NCBI GenBank assembly: GCA_022539475.1
Contig: VCMS01000389.1
Span: 1-42,936 of the forward strand
Source: Gracilaria domingensis
Lineage: Eukaryota; Rhodophyta; Florideophyceae; Gracilariales; Gracilariaceae
Direction: 5' to 3'
DNA length: 42,936 nucleotides
The notes under the pieces were generated by a model. That model saw only the letters and a list, made by a program, of their open reading frames with translations. It ran no database searches and had not been told where the DNA came from. The number at the start of each line of letters is the position of its first letter. The stretch's first letter is position 1. This document shows, piece by piece, positions 21,101-30,047 of this stretch. A program made the translations under genes and the position numbers.

Positions 21101-21291
21101 AGTTAACTCCTTGGTACGGGATGGTTCCGGCTTCTGCACTACAGGGAACTGTCCATGTTGTTCGATCAAACCACCCTGCTCCACCTTTTTGTCCTCCACC
21201 TCAATGGTTTCAACACCGATTCTACATCAATCGATTCTATCATGATTCAGATGAAGGACCAACTGAGCACGTTGATCTTGTAAAGCCTTAA
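18114..21291 (+). pseudogene. Plavaka/KDZ transposase (unit B)
   Basis: The start ATG in CCCATGG at 18114 is conserved in unit C (32564). In order: a C2HC-type finger (CTHKKRGCPF, then QHVNHC); a Pro/Ser-rich linker; the Plavaka signature YTDKSSTT near 18975 with the first acidic residue, followed by LHLIFLNFSDELRRK and LTVVAYFP; a CHRCKAPRSS knuckle at about 19388; FEPLHNLHLGI near 19675; DDIRRLGSVKYYDAGIYEHA near 20240; and the C-terminal YGMVPASALQGTVHVV and FYINRFYHD. Breaks: TAG at 18666 (TAC in unit C), a 1-nt loss near 19190 (intact in unit C), a frame change near 20050, and TGA codons at 20383 and about 20539. The enzyme would catalyse DDE cut-and-paste transposition. Total length near 1,060 codons. 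This copy is inactive unless the breaks are errors. Confidence 0.85.
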
Positions 21292-23684
21292 ACATTAAGG
21301 GCTCCATCCTCTACATGTTCACCTTGTGGTGCCTTTTCTTGTGATCCTGTGTTACTTCCGAAATCGTTCATGTCCATTTCCTTGAACTCCATATCCCCTT
21401 CCTCGCATTCACCAACGAAACAATCGCTAATAGACCCCAATCTTCGGCTCACACTGTCAATAAAAAATTGTTCTTTCACAGTGAGGTAAAGTCTTCAGTT
21501 CGACGGCATTCGATATTCAAATGTAGCCTCTCTCATGTCATTACCAAGAACCTTAGTCCAATCTTCCGTTGTCGTTCCAAAATTATGAAACTCGCTGGAA
21601 TTGGTCCTCAAGACACGTTGCCTAACATCCCCCAGAACATTCTTTAAACACAGAGGTATCAGTTCGGCAAACTTCTTTGTAAACAGTTTCTGTCTCTGGC
21701 CACCCCTTGACACATCCGTACTTGGAAGGCTCACAACCGTCAACACCCAAGCGTCCAAACGTGCGAGCAACAGTATTGTGCCATCTAAAAAGGTGCCCGT
21801 ATCCTTGTCTTCCACATCATACCCAATAAACTCCTTCAGTACTTGTACCCCGACACGGTTTCGGAAGAACAAGTCTTGATCTTCCGTCGGCATATCCTCG
21901 ACATTGTCCGCATTGGAGTACTTTAGACGAACAAATGGGGCTTTTCCCCACCATGAAGTGTTCGGTACACCATTTTCGTCAAGACGCAGTATGTTCTCCT
22001 GCGCTTCCTTCAACTGCATTGTGAGTTCGTCAGCATTCTCTTCTACCAGCTTTGTTCTTCTCCAAATCAGATCGTACCCCAGGAGCAGAAATAGTTTATC
22101 CCTCGTATTTCTCTTCCGAACGCCCACGACGTCACTCATGGTCTGCCGCATTCTCTGCCTAAGGCACATATCTGCACAAAGCTCCAGTATACACCTGTCG
22201 GTAAGAGATGATTTTCTAATACCTTCCCAGCTCAACTCCTTCAACTCGCTTTCAACCATTTTCTTCAGCAAAGCATTTGGCCCCCCCTCTACCGACGGTG
22301 TGAACATGCCAAAACTGCCCAAGAGCTCCACGGGGTTTTTAGGAACCATGTATGAACCACCTTCCTCCGGCTCAATAAGCCCGTCCCCACTCTCAGTTGC
22401 GTCTTCCACCTTCTCGGCACGGTTACCCCAATTTCGGGTGAGCGACTCACCTTCGAGCCATAGCTCACTTGTTTCTCTCCTTGCCCACGTCAGCATGTTG
22501 TGATACACTGCTCGAGCAACCCCTCGAAACTCGTCGCACACCTCAATTTTATTCTTCTTTCGACCTGTCTGCCCAGGTTCACCAGCACGTGTACTCCTAT
22601 CTCCCTCCTGTTTCAGTGCCCCCTTTAGCCCTTCAATGACTAGATACTTCTCTTCAAGCCTCTTTTTCAAAGCCGTACTCTGCTCTTGGGCCACCTTCAC
22701 TAGAATACCCCGAACCATCAAGTCCTCTTGTAGCGTCCTAACCTTTTCTTTCAAGCAATTCAGTTCATTTAAAAAATCACGTCTGTTCATAGAGGTTGAT
22801 TTCACACCAGTGTGGATATCTTCCTGTATTTCCCTAGCCTCTTCGGCGACAGGCCCCGGTAATGCCGCAGGATTCGGTGTTATTTTGTTATCGGAACTAT
22901 CCTCATGTGCCATACCCTTAGAAACGAGAGGCTGCAGGCGTTCTGTGTCCTCCCTTGGCACGGCTCCAAGCTCCAACTCCCGTGTCTGTCCTCCTCCATG
23001 GCATGGTATATCAGATGAATTGGGCCTCGTACGAGCTGCAACGGCCCCCGTTCTGGAAAGAGGGGAAGGTCGAGGAGTAACTCGTCTATCAGTTGTCTCT
23101 CGATTTCTTATTGTCTTTCTCCCTTGTCCGGACCCATTGAGAGGCATGATACGATTAATAGCGGCCTCAGTTCTATAAGACAGAGATGGACATGACGATC
23201 TTAATATACTAGGGCTCTCACGACTTCTCGTCATTTTCCCTTGTTGTCCAGATCCACTGGGCAGCGTAACCCGCGCCCCAGCAGCTCCGGTCTTCGATAT
23301 CGGCCGGGGACATGAAGGTTTTGGTGTCATACGAACCTCTTCAGTTCCAGTTGTCATGCCCTCCTGTCCTGACCCGCTGGGCCGAGTTACCTCATCTTCT
23401 TGAGGAGCAGAGACAGATGCACGATTTGCATTATCGGCAGTTGACGGCACGACACCGTTCGCTGATCCACGAATTCTTGACGCAATCCCGGAAGACGCTC
23501 CGCTGCGAGATGGGCGAGAGAGTCCTGTAGAAGGACGCCCACTGACTCTCTCCTTCGTCGAGGACGACTTCCGTTTAGGAAGTGCGGTGCTTGTAGCCTG
23601 ATTCGTATCATCCGATGCTCTTCTCTTCTTCTGTCCACTCTTGTTCCGCTGCGTACTATTTCGCTTTCTCGGCGTTATAACCAT
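21288..23684 (-). pseudogene. Coiled-coil nuclear protein of the element (unit B)
   Basis: I choose the ATG at 23684 (MVITPRKR) rather than the upstream one at 23891, whose extra 69 residues cross a G-run and look untranslated. The frame runs 729 codons to a TGA at 21495 and continues in the same frame to 21288 with an acidic tail. Visible parts: a basic N-terminus (TPRKRN, GQKKRRAS) likely to be nuclear; three imperfect repeats of about 40 residues centred on NGSGQ/PSGSGQ; a coiled coil around residues 300-365 (LNELNCLKEKVRTLQEDL); and a helix-rich C-terminal domain with ESELKELSWEGIRKSSLTDR. I know no family for that domain. It converges on the transposase with essentially no gap. A relic lies at the same relative place in unit C (34811-35260). 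Confidence 0.65.
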
Positions 23685-23930
23685 GTTGTGGAGATAAACG
23701 GGGTAATGAAACGAAATTGTTGGGGGGGGAAGGGGTGAGGGGGGGGGTGCATGGTTCAGATATTCCGGGAGACTCCGCAGTTCCTGCTTTTTAGGAATTT
23801 GAGGTGCCCAATGGGTCGCAAATATCGCCGTTACAGATGAAGAGCTCCAGTGTACATGTACAACAACGCGTATTACAGGCAGCTGCAACATTCACAAGCA
23901 TATTTACTTTCTATTCGGTACTGAACTCAT

Positions 23931-24377
23931 CTATTGCTCCAATGTCAGAGCCCAGTCCCAGGCGTACTGCTCTCCGTAGTTGAAATACAACTCTTCGCCC
24001 CTCTCAATATCTCTTACTGCTCTACAACGAAGTAGAGCATAGTTAGAAAGGTCGGACTTAAACTGTATCACGGACTTTGCTTCCACCATTTGCACATTGG
24101 CAATTCGGGTCCTGTTTGACCGGGGCTCCGATAAATCGGGATCCCCAGCATGATATCCGGCGTCGTTAATGTAGCCCCCGATACAAAAAGGCGCCGGGAC
24201 AATGTAGACTTCGATCTCCTTTCTATCCTGAGCCTGTCCTGGTCTGTTCCTCAGGTGCAGAAACTCCGTACCAGTCACAGTGATCATCATAGAAAACAAC
24301 TTGTACCGCACTGGAGTTGCTTCGAGACAGCCACTTCCATACGTTAAGTGTCTTTCTTTCCGGTTCGTCAGATCCGT
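23931..24377 (-). pseudogene. SET domain, C-terminal part of the methyltransferase-SET gene
   Basis: This is the same frame as the methyltransferase ORF, separated only by a TAA at 24378-24380. The SET domain spans the stop: upstream RAGMGVFTEHKILPGE and ICHFYGTLV, downstream GGYINDAG, SNRTRIANV, LRCRAVRDIERGEE and LYFNYGEQYAWDW. The last motif carries the Tyr of SET lysine methyltransferases. The canonical NHxxxPN knot is changed to a YINDAG...NRTRIANV arrangement, as in divergent SET families. Without readthrough the protein loses most of its SET domain. Target is unknown; histones or the element's own proteins are possibilities only. Confidence 0.75.
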
Positions 24378-26477
24378 TTATACCAAAGTTCCATAAAAAT
24401 GACAGATAGTTTCCCCAGGCAATATCTTATGTTCCGTGAACACCCCCATACCAGCACGGGGATGTCGAATCTTAGAAGATGCTACATGTAAGCGATAGCG
24501 ATTGGCTTCAACAGTCAACAGCATATGCATATCCATTAGATTCAAAGCTCCTCGGTACTTCTCCTCCCATAGATCTACAGTATGCTGTCCACACTTGTCG
24601 ACAAAGTCCCAGTCCTTCCAGTATCTTCCTAGGAACTGAGTAATATGTCCAGGCATCACTTGGTACTGGGGGTAACGAAATGGAGCCTCCCATTCAAGCC
24701 GACCTCGTTCCTGATGTGGAACCCGTTCATAAGTCGTTGAAGCCGCATTCACCACCTCCTGTTCAACCAGGATGTCATTCTTCCCCCCGCGAATAACTTC
24801 GGCCATAAGAGTCGTTATATGGTGCTTCGCATGGCTGAAACATGGCCTATTCTTCTCGCACCCCAAGAACTTCCTATGATTTGTCAGCGATAGGCACGCC
24901 ATACCCGTAGAAAAAGTTCCCGCGAACATGTCCATGACAAGATCACCCGGTCTTGTGAAGCGACATATCAACTCTTTCATCAACTCCCTCGACTTCTGCT
25001 CCGGTCTCATGTACTGCCCACCTGGTACTGAACTACCTGGCTCATGTACCTTCCATGTCAACCACTCCACCGCTCTCGGTTTTGGCACCCGGTCAATTAC
25101 ATTCCTGTTAGCCGAGAAAGTAGAAGGAATGAAATTGTTCTCCTCAAATGGAGTAAGACTGGCTTCCTCCGATGGTCGCAATCCACGCTTCACCCCATGA
25201 ACGGCGTACTCCGTTACGGGCTGTATCCCAAACTTCCGTGGATTCCCTCCAACATTACTTCGATCCCGGATGAACACCAGTGGATTCGCATCCACTTTAA
25301 ACGAAGGAATGAGTTCTGGTTTACCTTCGCTTCCAGCTTCATCTTTCGTACTCGCCGTTTCCGAAAGTATCCTGTGCCAAACATGAAACTGTGCCATGGC
25401 ACAGAACATAATGAAGTGCCCACATGACCGAAGCGCGGAACTTATTAAGTCAGCCGTACGGATCATGTCATCCTCACTGAAGACATCGTGAGCACTATTC
25501 CGTTTGTTCCTCTTCCTTCGAGTGTTAAAGGGAGGGTCTGTTAGGACAAGCTGTGCCTCACCCCATAAAATCTCACTCTGATTCACAAACGTTTCGTGTG
25601 TGTGCCTCAGGTCCTTCATGTCACAGTTGTACGCTACAAAGTGTGACTTTCTCATCCCCTTCCACACCTTGTCCATATTCATTCGAAGGAGACTGGATAT
25701 CTCCTTCATGGGCGGCTCAATACCAGTCTTTTGGATGTTGTAACCGGCAACCCGAGATTCATGCTCCGCAAGATTCACCGGCTTCTCGAAGTCGTCGCTA
25801 TCGGAGCTCACGAGGTTCATATACTCTCGACGAGGTGGGGGTGGGGCAGACTTGGTCGAAGAAGGTTCGGCATTACCGGAAGTTTTAGGGGTTTTCGTCA
25901 GTTCAATATCAGGTTTCGCGTGAATGCCGACATGGAACCCTGCCGCATGACGCATATCCTGTATCGGTTTCCATAGCAACTCCGAAAACGTCTGAAATCG
26001 AGCAGGCAACTCATCGCAGTCAGAACCAGATACGGTATCCATCCGTATCTCCGAAAACTCTATCCAGTTCCTCATCTGATCAGCCCGTAAGCTATAGAGG
26101 CTATCGTGGGTGCATACGGTTTCGAGGTCTGTCAAAAATTCCTTAGCCAGTATTCGGAGGTTTGTATCGCATTCATCACTCAAGGTCTCCACCGATCCAC
26201 TACTACTGCTCTGTGGCACATCCTGTGTGTTGAATCGAGTACTCTGGCTCGGCGGGGCATAACCAGACTCCCGTGTCTCTAGCGCCGTATACTTCAACGT
26301 CTGCATATTCATGTAAATGTATGGTTTCACCATATGCTGAACGTTCGTGTATCCAAGATGAGCCACAAAACAACTCCATGCCCATACGACCTCACTGATA
26401 GCGAATCCCAGTCGATCACAGTTGTCTTTGGAGAACGACGTAAAAGTGGGTATGTACACAGATGGTGCATGGTTCAC
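24378..26477 (-). CDS. Beta-class DNA methyltransferase (N6-adenine/N4-cytosine type), fused to SET
   Basis: The open frame has 699 codons, but its first codon at 26477 is GTG, not ATG, and the region upstream in the other frame (26474-27067) belongs to the same ancestral gene. Residues 1-300 have no known domain but are conserved in unit A. Catalytic motif IV, LVLTDPPFN, lies at about residues 311-318. The target-recognition region follows. RPEQKSRELMKELICRFTRP leads to motif I, DMFAGTFSTG, at about 516-525, and FLGCEKN follows. Motif IV before motif I defines the beta class of exocyclic-amine methyltransferases; DPPF favours adenine. The usual HPTQKP is RPEQKS. The frame enters a SET domain at its end and stops at TAA 24378. 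Fusion of these two enzymes is unusual. Confidence 0.85.
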   Translation of the reverse strand: MNHAPSVYIPTFTSFSKDNCDRLGFAISEVVWAWSCFVAHLGYTNVQHMVKPYIYMNMQTLKYTALETRESGYAPPSQSTRFNTQDVPQSSSSGSVETLSDECDTNLRILAKEFLTDLETVCTHDSLYSLRADQMRNWIEFSEIRMDTVSGSDCDELPARFQTFSELLWKPIQDMRHAAGFHVGIHAKPDIELTKTPKTSGNAEPSSTKSAPPPPRREYMNLVSSDSDDFEKPVNLAEHESRVAGYNIQKTGIEPPMKEISSLLRMNMDKVWKGMRKSHFVAYNCDMKDLRHTHETFVNQSEILWGEAQLVLTDPPFNTRRKRNKRNSAHDVFSEDDMIRTADLISSALRSCGHFIMFCAMAQFHVWHRILSETASTKDEAGSEGKPELIPSFKVDANPLVFIRDRSNVGGNPRKFGIQPVTEYAVHGVKRGLRPSEEASLTPFEENNFIPSTFSANRNVIDRVPKPRAVEWLTWKVHEPGSSVPGGQYMRPEQKSRELMKELICRFTRPGDLVMDMFAGTFSTGMACLSLTNHRKFLGCEKNRPCFSHAKHHITTLMAEVIRGGKNDILVEQEVVNAASTTYERVPHQERGRLEWEAPFRYPQYQVMPGHITQFLGRYWKDWDFVDKCGQHTVDLWEEKYRGALNLMDMHMLLTVEANRYRLHVASSKIRHPRAGMGVFTEHKILPGETICHFYGTLV

Positions 26478-27067
26478 TTTTCGTTTCTTTTCGGTTGTTT
26501 CTTCTTCATCATTCGGATGTTGTCGTTCTCTCCCATTATGTGGCCGAGGTATGATAAGTATATAACGACCTCAAATGGGTTCACAGCTGTTGGTGGGATG
26601 AACACTGTCGTCTTCAGAACCTGCTTTCTCCTGGTCATGAAATAACCAACCAGGCATCGCACCGGTAGGTATATACCCATATCCATAGAGAGAAGGAAAA
26701 AATCGCGCAGTCTCTGGTCCTCATCCCCGTCCTTCTTGTCAAGAAGCTTCGTTACAAGATATCGTTGTTCCACAGGTTTGTTATTCACAACACTCTTTCG
26801 CAGCTGTTGCAGTGTCAAGTTCTGGAGGTTCTTGGAGTTAGTGGCCTCCTCAAACATCTTCCTTTCCTCCGGGATATCCTTATAGTTCTCGGCGCAGAAC
26901 TCTATTAACCCTCTAAACCCCACGTCCCGTGGCCGATCAGGGCATCCATCGCTGTTTGCCAAAGCATCGCGAAGAACCAAGAAAAGTCTGACATATGCAT
27001 GGAACGCCGGAGGCGGAGCACTCATGTCGATAGGATGTATCTCCTCTCCATCATCGGTGGAATCCAT
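26474..27067 (-). CDS. N-terminal domain of the methyltransferase-SET protein (frameshifted)
   Basis: This is a 197-codon ATG-started frame whose TGA overlaps the first codon of the methyltransferase frame by 4 bases. The protein is helix-rich and charged, with LVLRDALANSDG, GFRGLIEFCAENY and LRDFFLLSMDMG. The matching part of unit A (8017-7464) lies in the same frame as the methyltransferase part, so the two were one gene and a 1-nt indel near 26480 probably split them here. The -1 change falls in CGAAAAGTGA, which is not a good slippery heptamer. It is transcribed away from the palindrome; a TTTAAA box lies at 27097-27102, about 30 bp upstream of the ATG. Function unknown. Confidence 0.65.
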   Translation of the reverse strand: MDSTDDGEEIHPIDMSAPPPAFHAYVRLFLVLRDALANSDGCPDRPRDVGFRGLIEFCAENYKDIPEERKMFEEATNSKNLQNLTLQQLRKSVVNNKPVEQRYLVTKLLDKKDGDEDQRLRDFFLLSMDMGIYLPVRCLVGYFMTRRKQVLKTTVFIPPTAVNPFEVVIYLSYLGHIMGENDNIRMMKKKQPKRNEK

Positions 27068-27090
27068 CGCTTCAGCGCAAACAACGGAGG

Positions 27091-28026
27091 CGAGCCTTTA
27101 AATGGCGACTTACGCTGGGCACCCCCGCTTTCGGCAGCTCCTCCCAGCGCACTGCCAGTCTCGTCCGTGTCCGTGTCCGCTCGGTGCGATAGCGTCGCGT
27201 GTCGGCCACGTCGCGATTCGGAGCTATTGCAACGGTCCCGTATAGTGCTAAAAATCGCGGATCAAGTGGGTGTGAAGCGCTAGTTTTCTCTAGTTTGATA
27301 TATGTGCACGGCGTGTGCAACGAAATCACTGCCGAAAGTGCCGGGAAGAGTGTTTTGGGAGGTCTCCGGAAGGCGCCGGAATGTGGTCAGAACGTGCCCG
27401 CGGGCATAAAATCGCACATTTTTCAAAAAATCGCCCAAAACGTGCCCGCGGGCGGGGGGGTCCGGTCGTGTTAGGGTAGGTACCCTGTGTTAGGGTAGGT
27501 ACCCTAGGTACCCTAGGTACCCTAACACGACCGGACCCCCCCGCCCGCGGGCACGTTTTGGGCGATTTTTTGAAAAATGTGCGATTTTATGCCCGCGGGC
27601 GGGGGGGTCCGGTCGTGTTAGGGTACCTACGCTAACACGACCGACCCCCCCCCCCCCCCCGCCCGCGGGCACGTTCTGGCCACATTCCGGCGCCTTCCCG
27701 GGACCTCCCAAAACACGCCGCCCCGCAGTGATTTCGCTACACCCGGGCGCCGGTACGTTGGCGCCGCTGTCCACGTGTATTTGCGGGAGTAGGCTGTACA
27801 TGGAGGTGAATGAGTGTACTCTTGACTACTATGCAAAGCATCTGAAGAGCATGATTAGAGAGCGCGACCATTGCTCGCGTGAGTCATCATTGCGCGAACT
27901 CCACGACTCTAAAGCGTACAATCAGTGTGCGAGCGGCCACGGACAGGACACGGACGAGACTGGCAGTGCGCTGGTAGGAGCTGCCGAAAGCGGCGGTGCC
28001 CAGCGTAAGTCGCCATTTAAAGGCTC
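27091..28026. promoter_or_regulatory. Symmetric bidirectional promoter region
   Basis: The 1.03-kb gap between the divergent genes is bounded by mirrored arms: 27091-27185 and the reverse complement at about 27934-28026 match over more than 90 bp with few differences, including the word CGCCATTTAAAGGCTCG on each side. Each arm therefore presents a TTTAAA box (27097-27102 and 28016-28021) pointing outward to its own gene, 30 and 77 bp from the respective ATG. This is good evidence for co-regulation by the same sites. A small ATG frame (27800-28066, 88 codons) overlaps the right arm; I do not call it. Confidence 0.7.
27336..27731. repeat. Large GC-rich palindrome between divergent genes (unit B)
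   Basis: Outer arms: GTGTTTTGGGAGGTC (27350-27364) then GGCGCCGGAATGTGG, and their reverse complements at about 27676-27716. Inside are inverted modules: GCCCGCGGGC - TAAAATCGCACATTTTTC - CAAAACG - GCCCGCGGGC, and hairpins built on GGTCGTGTTAGGGTAGGTAC / CCCTAACACGACCGGACC. A 16-base C-run lies at 27645-27660. The same modules in the same order of arms recur at 35810-36239. Symmetry about 27533 nearly coincides with that of the surrounding promoter arms. Possible roles are an operator or partition-like site for the adjacent ParB-like protein, an origin, or a recombination end; none is proven. Confidence 0.85.
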
Positions 28027-28097
28027 GTATCCGTTCTTGTATCGTCCAGAGCGAGCGTATTGTTGATATACACCTTTCACTGCAATAGCTGTTCAAC

Positions 28098-30047
28098 ATG
28101 AAGCCAACTCGTGTTCGAAAGCGTACGCAAAGCGTGACTCCTCGCACTCGGCGGAGCACTCGATTATTGCAAGGTGGAATGCGGTTTTCTCTGCAGACGG
28201 ATATTGAGAATGAAGGAAAGGTGATAGTCGGGGAAGCGTTGTTGCATGGAATTGGAAGTGTTCTACGCCGCGAGTTGCACGGGAAGCAATTGGACCCAGG
28301 TCTTGTGGTGGTTCATAATATTCTCATCAGTCGAAGCGGTCAGACGTTCTACCCTTACCGGGCGGAGGGCCTGGATCTTCCACAATATATCCAGGATCTC
28401 GGGACGGCCGCTCCTTGGGATGAGAAAATGATGGAACCGGTGGGAGCCAGCATTCCGGCGTCCAAGCGAGGAACGGTGAGCGCTATGAGTGAGGTGATGA
28501 CGCCGACAAGCCGCACGGAGCCAATTCGAAGTTCATCAACACCGAGAGGTAGCGCATCAGTAGCACCTCCACGGGCAGGTCCGTCGTCTGTTACGAAGCG
28601 GTCTATGGAGACGAGAGCATCCCCAGCTACGAAGCGGACAGGTCAAACAAAGTCTACCTCCGCTACGAAGCCCACTGCGTCAAAAAGGGCATCTCCTGCG
28701 ATGAATCAGACCGTCGACACAAGGGGATATTCTGCGTCGAAACAGACGGTTCAGCAGGGGACGGCTGTGCAAGAGGAGGAAGATGAGATTATGAAAGGTC
28801 ACCTTCCAGACGCGGATGCGCAATCCGCACAAAGAGCTGGTCCATCTGTACCCCAAACTGCACCAGAAACTGCGGAGCAGCAGGACGATGACGTTGTGCT
28901 TCTGTCCGCAAGAATGGCACGTTCAAGTCTTTCTGGCGAGCGGTCTGGAACACAAGGGACACCTACTCGGAGCAAGACGTACAGACGAATTCGTCAGAAG
29001 GTACCAAAGGTGAACCTCAATCACTACCGGATGGTTGTTGTTACTGCTGACATCACTCTGGTGGACACTCCGCCCAATTTACTCCGTGGAGTAAGTAAAC
29101 GCCACGTTGAAGCCCTTGTGAAGAGTATGGAGGAGCGGGGGATATTGCACTCGATGGGTTCTCCAGTGGTGGCCTTACAAGATGCTACTACGGGAGAGAG
29201 GGATACTGACAAGGGACGCCTAACGAAGAAGTGCTTCATTGTAGATGGTTTGCATCGTCTGAAAGCTATACAATATTTGGCAGCGACTGGTGCACCGAAG
29301 TGGAAGCGATTAGCCAAGTTTTGGCGTTGCAATCTGCTGATACGAAGAGATGGGAGGCCCATTGGGATGAAGGAATTGTTTTGTGTTGCTTCGTACCTCA
29401 ATGAGTCGACGAGTACCATGCGAAGGATGATGTTTGCAGACAAGATACACTCTATAGTTAGTGTGGTCGCCATTCTAATTGAAGATGTTGAGGGGGTGAC
29501 GCCGGCAGACGTGGATCCTGCAGAAGTGACAGAAGTGTTGAAGGAGAGCCAACTGATTGGGACTGCGCAAGAGCGTCAGTATCTGAGATATGCCAATGTC
29601 GCCCTGCAACTCATGTCTCGTGAGGGAATGCTGGCCCATTTCGAGGATATATGTGAGACTGTGAGTGACATAGGTCTCACACATCTGTCCCATACTCCGC
29701 TATATGTTTTGGATGCCGAGGAGTTTTCCTTCATTCTTGATTGTCTTCAGATGTTTCTATTGAAGGGCAAGTCGACGAAGACAAAGCAATGGAAAAGCTT
29801 TGAGGAGGTTCGAGGTTTCTTTTACGATAGAGCAGTGTCTCTGTTCCGCGCGGCTCGAGTAGTGAGGAATGAACTGAACGAGGAAGAGTCCATGGAAGTG
29901 TTCCTGAAACGCGAAGTCAGTCTTTCTGCTCCATCGAATGAAGATGACGTTGAAGACCCAGACAACAAAGCAGCTGTGTATCAGTTCCTTTTGGGACAGG
30001 TTGTGAACTTCAACACATTGCCGCGTGTTCGGAGCAGGACGAACTAA
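28098..30047 (+). CDS. ParB/Srx-fold domain protein of the element (unit B)
   Basis: The ATG at 28098 opens a basic N-terminus (KPTRVRKRT, RTRRSTR). Residues 50-115 are a conserved block shared with unit A (FYPYRAEG). Residues 120-300 are a low-complexity Thr/Ser/Lys linker with several PATKR/SATKP-like repeats and an acidic DDDVV segment. Residues 304-400 form the ParB/Srx-like domain: KVNLNHYR, HVEALVKSMEERGI, and the signature IVDGLHRLKAIQYL at 381-394, whose GxHR motif binds nucleotide in ParB and sulfiredoxin relatives. A helical C-terminal domain follows (FADKIHSIVS near 455, which could act like ParB's central helix-turn-helix region). Expected role: DNA-associated nucleotide switch or nuclease-like protein; exact activity unknown. 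It ends at TAA 30045, but the frame continues beyond. Confidence 0.75.
   Translation: MKPTRVRKRTQSVTPRTRRSTRLLQGGMRFSLQTDIENEGKVIVGEALLHGIGSVLRRELHGKQLDPGLVVVHNILISRSGQTFYPYRAEGLDLPQYIQDLGTAAPWDEKMMEPVGASIPASKRGTVSAMSEVMTPTSRTEPIRSSSTPRGSASVAPPRAGPSSVTKRSMETRASPATKRTGQTKSTSATKPTASKRASPAMNQTVDTRGYSASKQTVQQGTAVQEEEDEIMKGHLPDADAQSAQRAGPSVPQTAPETAEQQDDDVVLLSARMARSSLSGERSGTQGTPTRSKTYRRIRQKVPKVNLNHYRMVVVTADITLVDTPPNLLRGVSKRHVEALVKSMEERGILHSMGSPVVALQDATTGERDTDKGRLTKKCFIVDGLHRLKAIQYLAATGAPKWKRLAKFWRCNLLIRRDGRPIGMKELFCVASYLNESTSTMRRMMFADKIHSIVSVVAILIEDVEGVTPADVDPAEVTEVLKESQLIGTAQERQYLRYANVALQLMSREGMLAHFEDICETVSDIGLTHLSHTPLYVLDAEEFSFILDCLQMFLLKGKSTKTKQWKSFEEVRGFFYDRAVSLFRAARVVRNELNEEESMEVFLKREVSLSAPSNEDDVEDPDNKAAVYQFLLGQVVNFNTLPRVRSRTN

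Noticed and set aside
23685..23891. Upstream ATG of the coiled-coil gene
   Set aside because: The extra 69 residues cross a long G-run giving Pro repeats and lack charge or domain features; the ATG at 23684 begins a basic, protein-like N-terminus.
26474..26477. Prokaryote-style ATGA translational coupling
   Set aside because: The downstream frame opens with GTG rather than ATG, and the related unit A has both parts in a single frame, so a frameshift within one gene is more likely.
23931..27067. Bacterial restriction-modification contamination
   Set aside because: The methyltransferase is fused to a SET domain, lies between eukaryotic transposases, and no restriction endonuclease or bacterial operon signals are present.
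27430..27540. Interstitial telomere, because of TTAGGG and CCCTAA
   Set aside because: The hexamer occurs only once per hairpin arm and never in tandem; it is part of a larger palindrome.
27627..27836. Short ORFs inside the palindrome
   Set aside because: They are made of hairpin arms and C-runs (poly-Gly/Pro), with no support for translation.
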